DNA of 27,559 nt, from the NCBI GenBank assembly GCA_016285615.1, contig JAEERB010000015.1, positions 1 to 27,559 of the forward strand, given 5' to 3'. This document shows, piece after piece, positions 14,646 through 21,453 of this stretch; the first letter of the stretch is position 1, and the number at the start of each line of letters is the position of its first letter. Both the position numbers and the translations under genes were made by a program. The notes below the pieces were generated by a model. The model ran no database searches. It was not told the origin of the DNA and saw only the letters and a list, made by a program, of their open reading frames with translations. Source of the stretch: Bacteroidales bacterium. GTDB taxonomy: Bacteria; Bacteroidota; Bacteroidia; Bacteroidales; WCHB1-69.

Positions 14646-14945
14646 TCAGTTCACAGCTTTCATGCTCACGCTGTCCAGCTCCAGCAGATAGGTCTTCTGC
14701 GTCGGGATGGTAATTGTGCCCTTGTTATAGCGCCCGTAAATGTTGTTTTTGCTTTTGTCGGTCACATTCATGTGCACATCAAAAACCGTCATTCTGCGCT
14801 TCAGCAAACTGTCTATAATCACTGTCTGGTCGGCAACCTGCCTCTTCAGACTCTTGATGTGGCGGTGCTGCGCAATCGCAGCCGACCCTGCCGTGGCCGC
14901 AGCCAACACCAGCACGGCCATCACAATCCAATACACTTTCTTCAT
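14646..14945 (-). CDS. Small membrane-anchored phage protein (99 aa)
   Basis: One N-terminal transmembrane helix (VYWIVMAVLVLAAATAGSAA) is followed by a short coiled segment (KSLKRQVADQTVIIDSLL) and a beta-rich soluble end. The topology suggests an inner-membrane anchored protein with its body outside the cytoplasm. A spanin-like or lysis role would need a partner gene that is not visible, and the position in the replication cluster argues against it. Confidence 0.6.
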   Translation of the reverse strand: MKKVYWIVMAVLVLAAATAGSAAIAQHRHIKSLKRQVADQTVIIDSLLKRRMTVFDVHMNVTDKSKNNIYGRYNKGTITIPTQKTYLLELDSVSMKAVN

Positions 14946-14953
14946 AATTGCTC

Positions 14954-15607
14954 CTATTTATGTGTCTGATTCCAGTATCTCCAATAATAATGCCCCCTGT
15001 ATTTCGCTATCGGGCTCTTGTCCCACTCGTCAGAGCCTGGCATTCGTCTGGCCCTTCTGAACTGGAACCCGCGCAACTGCCGGCATCCGTCTTTGCTTTT
15101 CCCGTTGTTGCTCACCATCGACGACACGCTTCCGCCCGATTTCGACAAACCACACGCCCGCGACGCGCTCCTCGCCGAAGGATAGGTGGTCACATAGAAG
15201 CCGTTGAGGTCGTACACCGACACCGCCACGGACGTCTTCACCCGCTCTCGCACAAGCGAGGCGATTCGCTTCGTCTTCACAAACCAGTCGCCATTGCGCT
15301 CGATGATGTCCGCACGCCTTATCTGAAAGCCTCCCGCCGACTTGCCCCCGCCATTTATCACCTTCAGGACAACATTATGGCAACAACCCAACGCCAGCGC
15401 ACACTCCTGCACGCTGGCAAAGGTGGCCACATAAAAGCCCTTGAGATCATACACCGACACAGGTATGCACAGGTTCCATCTCTTGACATCCGGAAACATC
15501 CTGCGCATCATCCCTTGCACACTCCCCCTGTCCTTCTCCTGCTTCGGCGTCGCAGCCGGCAAATCTCTCTTTACGGCCCATGCGGGCTCCACCCACAACT
15601 CACTCAT
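14954..15607 (-). CDS. Two-repeat NUMOD1-like DNA-binding protein (217 aa)
   Basis: The start is the ATG at 15605-15607 (MSELWVEP); the frame is open further up, but only with non-ATG codons inside a repeat array. Two copies of a NUMOD1-like module are visible: SVYDLKGFYVATFASVQECA with a following GGGKSAGGFQIRR, and SVYDLNGFYVTTYPSARSAS with a following RQLRGFQFRR. NUMOD1 modules normally recognise DNA at the end of homing endonucleases, but no HNH or GIY-YIG nuclease motif is present here. The protein may be a derived DNA-binding factor or a former homing nuclease that kept only its specificity part. Confidence 0.65.
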   Translation of the reverse strand: MSELWVEPAWAVKRDLPAATPKQEKDRGSVQGMMRRMFPDVKRWNLCIPVSVYDLKGFYVATFASVQECALALGCCHNVVLKVINGGGKSAGGFQIRRADIIERNGDWFVKTKRIASLVRERVKTSVAVSVYDLNGFYVTTYPSARSASRACGLSKSGGSVSSMVSNNGKSKDGCRQLRGFQFRRARRMPGSDEWDKSPIAKYRGHYYWRYWNQTHK

Positions 15608-15637
15608 TCTTAATTGCAAATTATAAATTATTAATTG
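15608..15637. repeat. Heptanucleotide array before the NUMOD1-like gene
   Basis: On the minus strand AATTAAT, AATTTAT, AATTTGC and AATTAAG stand in tandem, ending directly at the start codon. Confidence 0.65.
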
Positions 15638-15650
15638 TCAGTTTGTTTTG

Positions 15651-15749
15651 CCCCTCCGGTGGAATTCGATACCACTTGGCCTACTTTATCGGAGCTAACC
15701 CTTGCGGGCGGTTACTTTTTCCAGCTTTCCCCAGCTGGCGGCGGAGGGG
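15651..15749 (-). ncRNA. tRNA-like fold 2 (degenerate), candidate structured RNA
   Basis: On the minus strand a perfect 7-base-pair closing stem (15749-15743 with 15657-15651) encloses three arms. The first is a D-arm-like hairpin (15738-15733 with 15726-15721), with GGGG in its loop. The second is a middle hairpin (15714-15710 with 15700-15696), with a 9-base loop. The third is a T-arm-like hairpin around ATCGAAT (stem 15675-15672 with 15662-15659). It has the layout of a tRNA. However, the T-stem has a mismatch or an enlarged loop, the middle loop has no U before the would-be anticodon, about 20 bases separate the arms and no CCA end follows. I see a tRNA-derived or tRNA-mimicking RNA, not a working tRNA. 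Confidence 0.4.
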
Positions 15750-15802
15750 TGGCTTTGCCGAGCCATTTCGTGCTTATTAGCGGCAGGGGTACCAGAACCA
15801 GG

Positions 15803-15988
15803 TCGGATCGGCAAGAGTCGAACTTGCTAATGCGCGAAGCTTTTTTGCTTTAAGGCTGTCATGGACGTGCCGGCTGTAGAACTTTAGCGTGGGACCGGCA
15901 CCAACCTCCATTGGCGAACACGAACAGCAGTCCAATGGTTAAAAAGCATTATTTCCTCCCTCTATCCGATTAAGGGCCTATCGATCCG
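15803..15988 (-). ncRNA. tRNA-like fold 1 with tmRNA-like architecture, candidate structured RNA
   Basis: On the minus strand a perfect 7-base-pair acceptor-like stem (15988-15982 with 15810-15804) encloses, in order: a D-arm-like hairpin (15976-15973 with 15961-15958) with TAATCGGATAG in its loop; a helix TAATGC/GCATTA (15951-15946 with 15833-15828); two inner perfect 7-base-pair hairpins (15938-15932 with 15914-15908; 15901-15895 with 15873-15867); and a perfect T-arm with the classic loop TTCGACT (15827-15811). The 3' end reads A then CCT, close to a CCA end. A long helix replacing the anticodon arm next to the T-arm is the layout of tmRNA, but the RNA would be only about 186 bases and no convincing tag frame is visible. 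It could also be part of one larger RNA with fold 2. Confidence 0.45.
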
Positions 15989-16134
15989 GTTCCCCGCGAA
16001 CCTCACGGCTGGCGGGACCTTGCGTCTTAAACTAATTGTATAACTTAATGGGGCTTTCACCACAACATGCGCCTTTTCGCACGGCTTTGATTGGTTAATA
16101 ATAATTGATTTACACCTTATAAAGGTTTTATTTT

Positions 16135-16162
16135 CACTCTCAACTCTCAACTCTTAACTTCC
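16135..16162. repeat. Heptanucleotide array between DUF4406 gene and structured RNA
   Basis: CACTCTC, AACTCTC, AACTCTT and AACTTCC are tandem on the plus strand and run across the stop codon (16140-16142) of the DUF4406-type gene. Confidence 0.75.
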
Positions 16163-16508
16163 CAACCCTGTGCACATACTCGCCCGCCTCCAGCAGGATG
16201 TCCTTCTTCCACAGGCGCGCGAAGAAAAACTCTGTGCGGCTTCCCCGGCTGCGCTGGTAACCAGGCTTCAGGCACACCGCATCGCAGCCGTGCAATTCGC
16301 ACAGACACTTCACCATGCACCTGAGCCAGCTCCAACTCGGATGACAGTTCCGCATCGGGTTCCACAACTCAGCCTGTGGCCACTGGCGTAGCAGCTTCGC
16401 CTCCGTGGCCTTGAAACTCTTGTCCACCCATATCCAGCCGTGGTCGGCCATCGGCTCGCTCACCGGCCCGCTGATGAAAATCTTGTACGGTCTCCCCTTT
16501 CGTTTCAT
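16140..16508 (-). CDS. DUF4406-type protein (nucleoside deoxyribosyltransferase-like)
   Basis: A 122-residue protein with KIFISGPVSEPMAD near the N-terminus, then KLLRQWPQAELWNPM, then CDAVCLKPGYQRSRGSRTEF. This is the pattern of DUF4406 proteins, related to nucleoside 2-deoxyribosyltransferases and common in phages: IxISGP binding loop, WxP element and GxxxSxGxxxE-like motif. The final motif here is GYQRSRGSRTEF, which keeps the Ser and Glu. A role in nucleotide metabolism or modified-base handling is inferred from the family. The last codons lie in a 7-base repeat array, so the C-terminal sequence (VESENKT-like frame end) may be repeat-derived. Confidence 0.7.
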   Translation of the reverse strand: MKRKGRPYKIFISGPVSEPMADHGWIWVDKSFKATEAKLLRQWPQAELWNPMRNCHPSWSWLRCMVKCLCELHGCDAVCLKPGYQRSRGSRTEFFFARLWKKDILLEAGEYVHRVGKLRVES

Positions 16509-16510
16509 GG

Positions 16511-16729
16511 CTAAATGGCTTGAAGTTGTTCCTTAATCTGAACCTTGGCAGCCCTGTCCGCCTCTCTTCTTATCTTGCGAAGCTGTGCGGCAATCTCAAA
16601 CACCTTCTTGTTCATGGCGTTTTTGCGCCTTCTGCCTCTCAGAAGGGCCTGCACCGAACTGACCGTGTAACCGGTTTTCCTGGCAATAATAATAGCGTCC
16701 TCTGCGCTTAATAATGGCATTTTTTTCAT
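16511..16729 (-). CDS. Small basic DNA-binding protein (Cro/HTH-like)
   Basis: A 72-residue protein. AEDAIIIARKTGYTVSSVQALLRGRRR reads as a helix-turn-helix, followed by a basic helical tail (KIRREADRAAKV). It is the first gene of the leftward early transcript and is divergent from the regulator at 16870-17292, as a Cro-like partner would be. Two starts, MKKMP (16729) and MPLLS (16720), are possible. Its stop is 2 bases from the DUF4406-type start. Confidence 0.6.
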   Translation of the reverse strand: MKKMPLLSAEDAIIIARKTGYTVSSVQALLRGRRRKNAMNKKVFEIAAQLRKIRREADRAAKVQIKEQLQAI

Positions 16730-16794
16730 AGTGTTTTTTTATTCAAAAATTTTTTGTATAATTGCAATAGTACATTTGTGTTATTTTCGTGCGA

Positions 16795-16849
16795 CAAAGA
16801 TAATACAAATATCAAATAAAAATCACATTTGTTGATATTTTTTTGATAT
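16795..16849. promoter_or_regulatory. Divergent control region with TTGATAT operator-like repeats
   Basis: A minus-strand TATCTTTG box (16802-16795) serves the small DNA-binding gene. Between it and the plus-strand regulator are one inverted (ATATCAA 16809-16815) and two direct (TTGATAT 16832-16838 and 16843-16849, 11 bases apart) copies of the same heptamer. This is the layout expected of a phage repressor operator. Confidence 0.5.
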
Positions 16850-16869
16850 TTTAATTTAAAACATTGATT

Positions 16870-17292
16870 ATGAACGGAAAAGAATTAAAAAAAATGATTA
16901 TCCAGCATGGGATGACACAGGAAGATGCTGCCAAATTATTTGGTGTAACAAGGGAAACCGTTTCACGCTGGTGTAAAAGCGAAAAAGATTTACCCATTGT
17001 AAGTCAAAAAAAAATCACATCGAAATTGCGGCTTCAAAACCAAAATATCTCCGAAAACAATTCTGGTAATCAAATCCAAACGAACGGAGATATTAACAAC
17101 TCTTCCATCCACCAGGACAACCGCCAATATTACAGCGACTCTCCCGATGTACTTCGAGCACAAATAGAGGTATTGGATGAGCGCATCAAGGAAAAAGACG
17201 CGCAAATCAAGGAAAAAGACGCGCAAATCAAGGAAAAAGACGCGCAAATCAAGGAATTACTCTCTATTGTCCGCGAGCTAAGCAAAAGTTGA
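16870..17292 (+). CDS. Phage regulator: N-terminal HTH plus heptad-repeat coiled coil
   Basis: A 140-residue protein starting at the ATG at 16870-16872. Residues about 5-50 are a helix-turn-helix (MTQEDAAKLFGVTRETVSRWCKSE), a clear XRE-like pattern. The middle is Asn/Gln rich. The C-terminus is a coiled coil built on three exact copies of IKEKDAQ, followed by IKELLSIVRELSK. No peptidase-type cleavage domain as in LexA/CI is seen, so induction, if any, must work another way. It is the only plus-strand prophage gene in the window and a likely lysogeny regulator. A terminator follows 44 bases downstream. Confidence 0.75.
   Translation: MNGKELKKMIIQHGMTQEDAAKLFGVTRETVSRWCKSEKDLPIVSQKKITSKLRLQNQNISENNSGNQIQTNGDINNSSIHQDNRQYYSDSPDVLRAQIEVLDERIKEKDAQIKEKDAQIKEKDAQIKELLSIVRELSKS
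17185..17247 (+). repeat. Three exact 21-base tandem repeats in the regulator gene
   Basis: Three identical 21-base units at 17185, 17206 and 17227, with the first six bases of a fourth. Each codes for the heptad IKEKDAQ, so copy-number change would lengthen or shorten the coiled coil in frame. Confidence 0.9.
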
Positions 17293-17306
17293 CAACCGTA
17301 AAAAGT

Positions 17307-17389
17307 GCGACACAAACCAACTCACCAACTCTCACAACTGCTTCAACAGCAGTTTTTTAATGCCATAAAAATGCGACAAAAACGCGACA
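17307..17389 (+). repeat. GCGACA repeats near the attachment site
   Basis: GCGACA occurs at 17307, 17373 and 17384, the last two 11 bases apart and followed by A-runs. Another copy lies at 16791. Their position beside the junction suggests integrase or excisionase arm sites, but no enzyme is in view to support this. Confidence 0.3.
17336..17358 (+). terminator. Terminator of the regulator gene
   Basis: AACTGCT (17336-17342) pairs with AGCAGTT (17348-17354) around a 5-base loop, followed by four more T. Confidence 0.85.
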
Positions 17390-17475
17390 AAAAACAACCA
17401 AAATTGACCAAACCAAATTCATAACCCTTTAAAACACAGATAACTTCCTGATTATCAAGGAGATACGAAAGAAAC

Positions 17476-17502
17476 GCGGGTTCGACTCCCGCCGGCTCCA
17501 CA
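17476..17502 (+). other. Prophage right attachment site: 3' end of tmRNA/tRNA gene
   Basis: A T-arm stem GCGGG, loop TTCGACT, stem CCCGC, acceptor strand CGGCTCC and ACA read on the plus strand, exactly the last part of a tRNA-like gene, without the rest of the gene. The sequence closely matches the conserved 3' end of bacterial tmRNA (ssrA) as I recall it. This is the piece left when an element integrates into the 3' end of such a gene; the intact gene should be at the other end of the prophage. It lies 32 bases before the first host gene. Confidence 0.75.
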
Positions 17503-17534
17503 AAGAAAACCATTAATCACTTAACAGTAAGATT

Positions 17535-18533
17535 ATGAAGAAATTTTTCCTTTTGTTGCTGGCCTTGATTCCCGGCATGATGTTCGCCCAGTTGCAACTG
17601 CCCAACGGCGGCTTCGAAAATTGGGACGACAATGAAGAACCTTCCCACTGGAACACATTCCTTACCGCAAAATGCGATATCCAAGCCGGCAGCCTGACAG
17701 AGCAACTCTGTGCCGCAGCTCTGAAAATCAAACACGGTCGCTCGACCGAAGTGCGCCCTGGTTCAGAAGGACAATACAGTTGCTACATTTTTGCCCAACA
17801 GATCATGACTTTCGTGGCCAACGGCAACGTTACCACAGGCCAAATCCGTGCGGGCACAACCTCAATGAGCAGCAAAGAAAACTACAACATTTCGCGCACC
17901 AAGAATCCCGACTTGAGCCAACCCTTCACTGGCCGCCCCGACTCTATCAAGTTCTGGGTCAGATTCACCTGTCCCGACTCATTGCAAGAAGCCCGTATGA
18001 GTGCGTTGATTCACGGCAACTACGATGTTCGCGACCCTGAGAACACCGACTCGATAAACTGCGCCAATCAGATTATGGCCATCGCCCGTTTGAACTTCAC
18101 CCGCGGCGATGAAGAATGGCGTGAGATCTCGGTTCCATTCACTTATGTGAATAAATCTGTGGAGCCAGCCTTCATCCTTATCACCTTCACCACAAACGCC
18201 ATCGCTGGCGCCGGCTCAGGCAAAGACACCCTGTTCATCGATGACATCGAATTTGTCTATGTTGACCATACCGGCCTCGACGAATACGAGGTGCGCCAGA
18301 GCCAACTGAGCGTATATCCCAACCCCGCCACCGACCACATCACCGTCAGCTTCCCCAACATGCAGAATGGAAAACTCTTTATATATAACATTGTCGGTGA
18401 ACAAATCATGAGCCGCGAACTTGCAGACGAAACCTCCAACATCAGCGTTGCAGGCTTGGCCAAAGGCATCTACATGGTACGCGTAACCGACGACAAAGGT
18501 ATCGTGGGCACCAAGAAACTCATTATCCGATAA
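17535..18533 (+). CDS. T9SS-secreted protein with type A sorting domain
   Basis: A 332-residue secreted protein of unknown substrate. It has an N-terminal signal peptide (hydrophobic core FLLLLALIPGMMF, cleavage near residue 19) and a beta-rich body starting LPNGGFENWDD, of the kind seen in carbohydrate-binding or PCMD-like modules. The last 75 residues are a type A sorting domain, with SVYPNPATDHITV, the LFIYNIVGEQI strand, and GIYMVRV before KKLIIR. The sorting domain directs export by the type IX system and attachment to or release from the surface. It is the first host gene after the prophage junction. Its stop overlaps the next start (TAATG), so the two are coupled. Confidence 0.85.
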   Translation: MKKFFLLLLALIPGMMFAQLQLPNGGFENWDDNEEPSHWNTFLTAKCDIQAGSLTEQLCAAALKIKHGRSTEVRPGSEGQYSCYIFAQQIMTFVANGNVTTGQIRAGTTSMSSKENYNISRTKNPDLSQPFTGRPDSIKFWVRFTCPDSLQEARMSALIHGNYDVRDPENTDSINCANQIMAIARLNFTRGDEEWREISVPFTYVNKSVEPAFILITFTTNAIAGAGSGKDTLFIDDIEFVYVDHTGLDEYEVRQSQLSVYPNPATDHITVSFPNMQNGKLFIYNIVGEQIMSRELADETSNISVAGLAKGIYMVRVTDDKGIVGTKKLIIR

Positions 18534-19420
18534 TGAATTCTCTGACAGACTCTCTTCACATTTTAGGACAAACAATCCTGAATATCTTAGATAACCGGCT
18601 CGATGATGAATTGAGCCGGCATTATTTTGATAAGCTCAACGATGCTATCCGCAGACAAGCCTTTGTCAATCCGTGGCACACGACTTATTTTACGCGCAAT
18701 GCGCTGCAAAACATCGGAGAAAACCTTTGTCATTCAAATCTGTCCATTCCTGACAAAACAGGGCTGCACACAGCTGTAATAAACTCAGATGCAACGCCTT
18801 TGGATGGATTTGAAGATCTTCTTGAGGTTATCACAAAAGGGCATAATTATATAGGCAAGTTGGCCAACAATGACAAGCTGTTGATTCCGCTCCTCGTGGA
18901 AATGCTATGGGAGATTGAACCTGCATGGAGAGAACGGATTAAGTTTGTGGAAAAGTTACGCAAAGCCGACAGCATCATCGCCACCGATAACGGCAATGCG
19001 ACGCTCCTTGCCTATCTGCGCCAGCACGCACCTGTGCTGCACCTGCACAAGACAAGGCATAATGTTGCGGTAGTGACAGGAGATGAGACGGAGGACGAAC
19101 TGCGTCAGCTCGCCAGCAATCTGCTGCTCTATTTCGGCATGGGACGACACGCCATCAGCAAACTTTTTGTTCCTAAAGACTACGATTTCAAGCCGTTGTG
19201 TGCCCTCATCGAAAAGAGTTGGCCTGAGATGGACGCCCATCACCAGTATCTCAACCATCTTGACTATCAGAAGACTTTGCTGCTGATGAACCGCATTCCT
19301 TTTTTAGATGCGGGGAAGATGATGTTTGTCCACAGCGAGAATGCCGACGCACCCATATCAATCACATACACAGAGACATACTCCTCATCCGAAGCACTTA
19401 AAGAGCGGTTGGGATTGTAG
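18533..19420 (+). CDS. LuxC-like acyl-CoA reductase family protein
   Basis: A 295-residue protein. VNPWHTTYFTRNALQNI near residue 45 is the typical opening of the Bacteroidota acyl-CoA reductase (LuxC-related) family. The segments GLHTAVINSDATPLDGFEDLLEVI, then GKLANNDKLLIPLLVEML, then VAVVTGDETEDEL, then FGMGRHAISKLFVP follow in family order. It is shorter than the roughly 340 residues I expect. Family members as I recall them have a Cys in the last motif (GLGCRNVSK), the likely catalytic thiol; here it reads GMGRHAISK. Activity is therefore doubtful. It overlaps the upstream secreted-protein gene and ends in a terminator. Confidence 0.65.
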   Translation: MNSLTDSLHILGQTILNILDNRLDDELSRHYFDKLNDAIRRQAFVNPWHTTYFTRNALQNIGENLCHSNLSIPDKTGLHTAVINSDATPLDGFEDLLEVITKGHNYIGKLANNDKLLIPLLVEMLWEIEPAWRERIKFVEKLRKADSIIATDNGNATLLAYLRQHAPVLHLHKTRHNVAVVTGDETEDELRQLASNLLLYFGMGRHAISKLFVPKDYDFKPLCALIEKSWPEMDAHHQYLNHLDYQKTLLLMNRIPFLDAGKMMFVHSENADAPISITYTETYSSSEALKERLGL

Positions 19421-19430
19421 CTCTTTTTTT
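19400..19430 (+). terminator. Terminator overlapping the acyl-CoA reductase stop codon
   Basis: AAAGAGC (19400-19406) pairs with GCTCTTT (19420-19426) and is followed by more T. It separates the upstream pair from yidC. Confidence 0.7.
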
Positions 19431-19432
19431 AC

Positions 19433-19440
19433 TATCTTTG
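19433..19440 (+). promoter_or_regulatory. -7 box of yidC
   Basis: TATCTTTG, 25 bases before the yidC start codon, matching the Bacteroidota consensus TAnnTTTG. Confidence 0.6.
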
Positions 19441-19465
19441 CCGCTAAATTTTACAGAAAACCTAT

Positions 19466-21385
19466 ATGGACAAGAATACACTTATCGGATTATTACTGAT
19501 TTTCGGGCTGTTCTTAGGATTCAGTTTTTACACTTCTTCCAAGACCAAGAAATTCCAGGAGCAGCAGCAGAAAGCCCAGCAGGAAGCGATGGCCCAGCAA
19601 GTGGCCGACACAACTGCGACAGCAACCCTTGAGGATGTGCCGCAAGCAGCCGCAGCCGACGCCACGCCCGCTCCTACTCCCCGTTCCAACAAATTCTCCA
19701 CACCCGATATTGCCCAAGAGAAAGACTACGTAGTAGAAACCGAAAAGGCCTATTACACCTTTGCCCAGAAGGGAGGCTATATCAAGCGAGTGGAGTTGAA
19801 AGACATCTATCGCTACACGCCTAAAGACTCTACCAAACTTCCACTGGTGCTCTTTGACGGGGACGATAACCTGATGAATATCAAGTTGCAGTGCTGGGAT
19901 TATAGCGAAATCAATACCGCCGACTACTATTTCCTGTGCGACTTGGACGACACACTCAAACTGCAAGGCGACCAACCGCAAACACTATCCTTGAAGCTGT
20001 ATCCCAACCGCATCGACTCGACAGGTTCCGCCTGCCAGACATTGGACAACGACAGTTACATTGAATACCTATACACCTTTAATCCAAACGATTACCGCTT
20101 TGGTTTCCGTGTTAACTTCAAGAACATGGAAAAATATCTCTACGCCAACCAGCACTCGTTTACGCTAAACTGGAATGCCGACTTGAATTGTGTAGAGAAA
20201 AACTACAACTACGAAAAGAACATCACATCCATCTATTTTATGGATGATCTGAACAAGGTGAAGAATTTGGATGAACGGAAGAATGACAAGAAAGAATTGA
20301 CACAGCTGAAGTGGGTTTCCTTCAAACAGCAGTTTTTCACCTCGACTATCATCGCCGACAAAGAGTCTTTTAGCTCTGGTTCACTGGAAGTTAGCCTGCC
20401 CGACAAGAATGAGCAGCACCTGTTGAAACAGATGACAGCCAACCTCGACTTCCAACTTAAAGACCTTAACAACAGCGGCTTCAACATGTCGATGTATTTG
20501 GGTCCCAACCAGTACAAGCTCTTGAAGCGCTACGACATGAATCTGGAACGCCAGGTGCCACTGGGCTGGGGTTTCTTCTTACTACACTGGATCAACCGTT
20601 TTGCCGTTATTCCCATTTTCAACTGGTTGGAAGTTTACGGCATCAGCTATGGTATTATCATCCTGATACTGACCATCATAGTGAAGATAGTCCTCTTCCC
20701 TGTTGCCTACAAGACTTACCTTTCTTCGGCTCGTATGCGCGTGCTAAAACCTGAAATCGAGGTCATCAATGCACGCTATCCGAAGCAAGAAGATGCCATG
20801 AAAAAACAACAGGCGGTCATGGCCCTTTACAAGCGAGCAGGCGTCAGTCCGGCAGCTGGATGTTTGCCCATGCTGCTGCAAATGCCCATCTTGATTGCCA
20901 TGTTCCGTTTCTTCCCGTCAGCATACGAATTGCGCCAACAGCCGTTCCTCTGGGCTGACGACTTATCGACTTACGACTCCATCTTGGATTTCAGTTTCAA
21001 CATCCCCTTCTACGGCGACCACGTCAGCCTATTCACGTTGCTGATGACGGCAGCCACGCTGTTCTACACATGGCTCAACAACCGTATGATGTCAACGGGT
21101 AACGACGACCAACAGAAGATGATGCGAGTAATGATGTACATTATGCCCATTCTTTTCCTGGGTATGTTCAACAGCTTCTCGTCAGCGCTAACCTATTATT
21201 ATCTGCTTGTCAACCTGATTACCTTCTTCCAGATGTGGATATTCAGAATGGCCGTAAATGATGAAAAACTGCACAAGAAAATGCAAGCCAATATGGCCAA
21301 GCCTGTAAAGAAATCGAAATGGCAGCTGAAACTGGAAGAGATGGCCAAGCAGCAGCAACAGATGCAAAAGAACGCAAGACGATAA
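19466..21385 (+). CDS. yidC: Membrane protein insertase YidC
   Basis: A 639-residue insertase that places proteins into the inner membrane, alone or with Sec. It begins MDKNTLIGLLLIFGLFLGF (first membrane helix), typical of Bacteroidota YidC, followed by a large periplasmic beta domain to about residue 360. The conserved insertase core follows: YGISYGIIILILTIIVKIV, then YLSSARMRVLKPEI with the conserved Arg, AAGCLPMLLQMPI, and the final LTYYYLLVNLITFFQM helix, ending in a Lys/Gln-rich basic tail that can contact the ribosome. It is complete, with its own promoter, and ends at a two-way terminator facing pnp. Confidence 0.97.
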   Translation: MDKNTLIGLLLIFGLFLGFSFYTSSKTKKFQEQQQKAQQEAMAQQVADTTATATLEDVPQAAAADATPAPTPRSNKFSTPDIAQEKDYVVETEKAYYTFAQKGGYIKRVELKDIYRYTPKDSTKLPLVLFDGDDNLMNIKLQCWDYSEINTADYYFLCDLDDTLKLQGDQPQTLSLKLYPNRIDSTGSACQTLDNDSYIEYLYTFNPNDYRFGFRVNFKNMEKYLYANQHSFTLNWNADLNCVEKNYNYEKNITSIYFMDDLNKVKNLDERKNDKKELTQLKWVSFKQQFFTSTIIADKESFSSGSLEVSLPDKNEQHLLKQMTANLDFQLKDLNNSGFNMSMYLGPNQYKLLKRYDMNLERQVPLGWGFFLLHWINRFAVIPIFNWLEVYGISYGIIILILTIIVKIVLFPVAYKTYLSSARMRVLKPEIEVINARYPKQEDAMKKQQAVMALYKRAGVSPAAGCLPMLLQMPILIAMFRFFPSAYELRQQPFLWADDLSTYDSILDFSFNIPFYGDHVSLFTLLMTAATLFYTWLNNRMMSTGNDDQQKMMRVMMYIMPILFLGMFNSFSSALTYYYLLVNLITFFQMWIFRMAVNDEKLHKKMQANMAKPVKKSKWQLKLEEMAKQQQQMQKNARR

Positions 21386-21401
21386 ACGACATTGCCAATA
21401 A

Positions 21402-21431
21402 AAAAGGGTGACTGATTTCAGCCACCCTTTT
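21402..21431. terminator. Bidirectional terminator between yidC and pnp
   Basis: AAAAGGGTG (21402-21410) pairs with CACCCTTTT (21423-21431), giving a T-run on either strand for the two converging genes. Confidence 0.9.
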
Positions 21432-21453
21432 CATTTATCATCCAATTGATTAA

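Noticed and set aside
15803..15988. Ordinary tRNA gene with a group I intron
   Set aside because: The insert is too short for a group I intron, no conserved P/Q/R/S core elements are visible, and no anticodon arm forms from the exons.
15803..15988. Functional tmRNA
   Set aside because: The RNA is much shorter than known tmRNAs, and no tag frame ending in a hydrophobic degradation signal is seen; only the overall layout is similar.
17185..17247. CRISPR array
   Set aside because: The repeats are contiguous without spacers and encode protein heptads.
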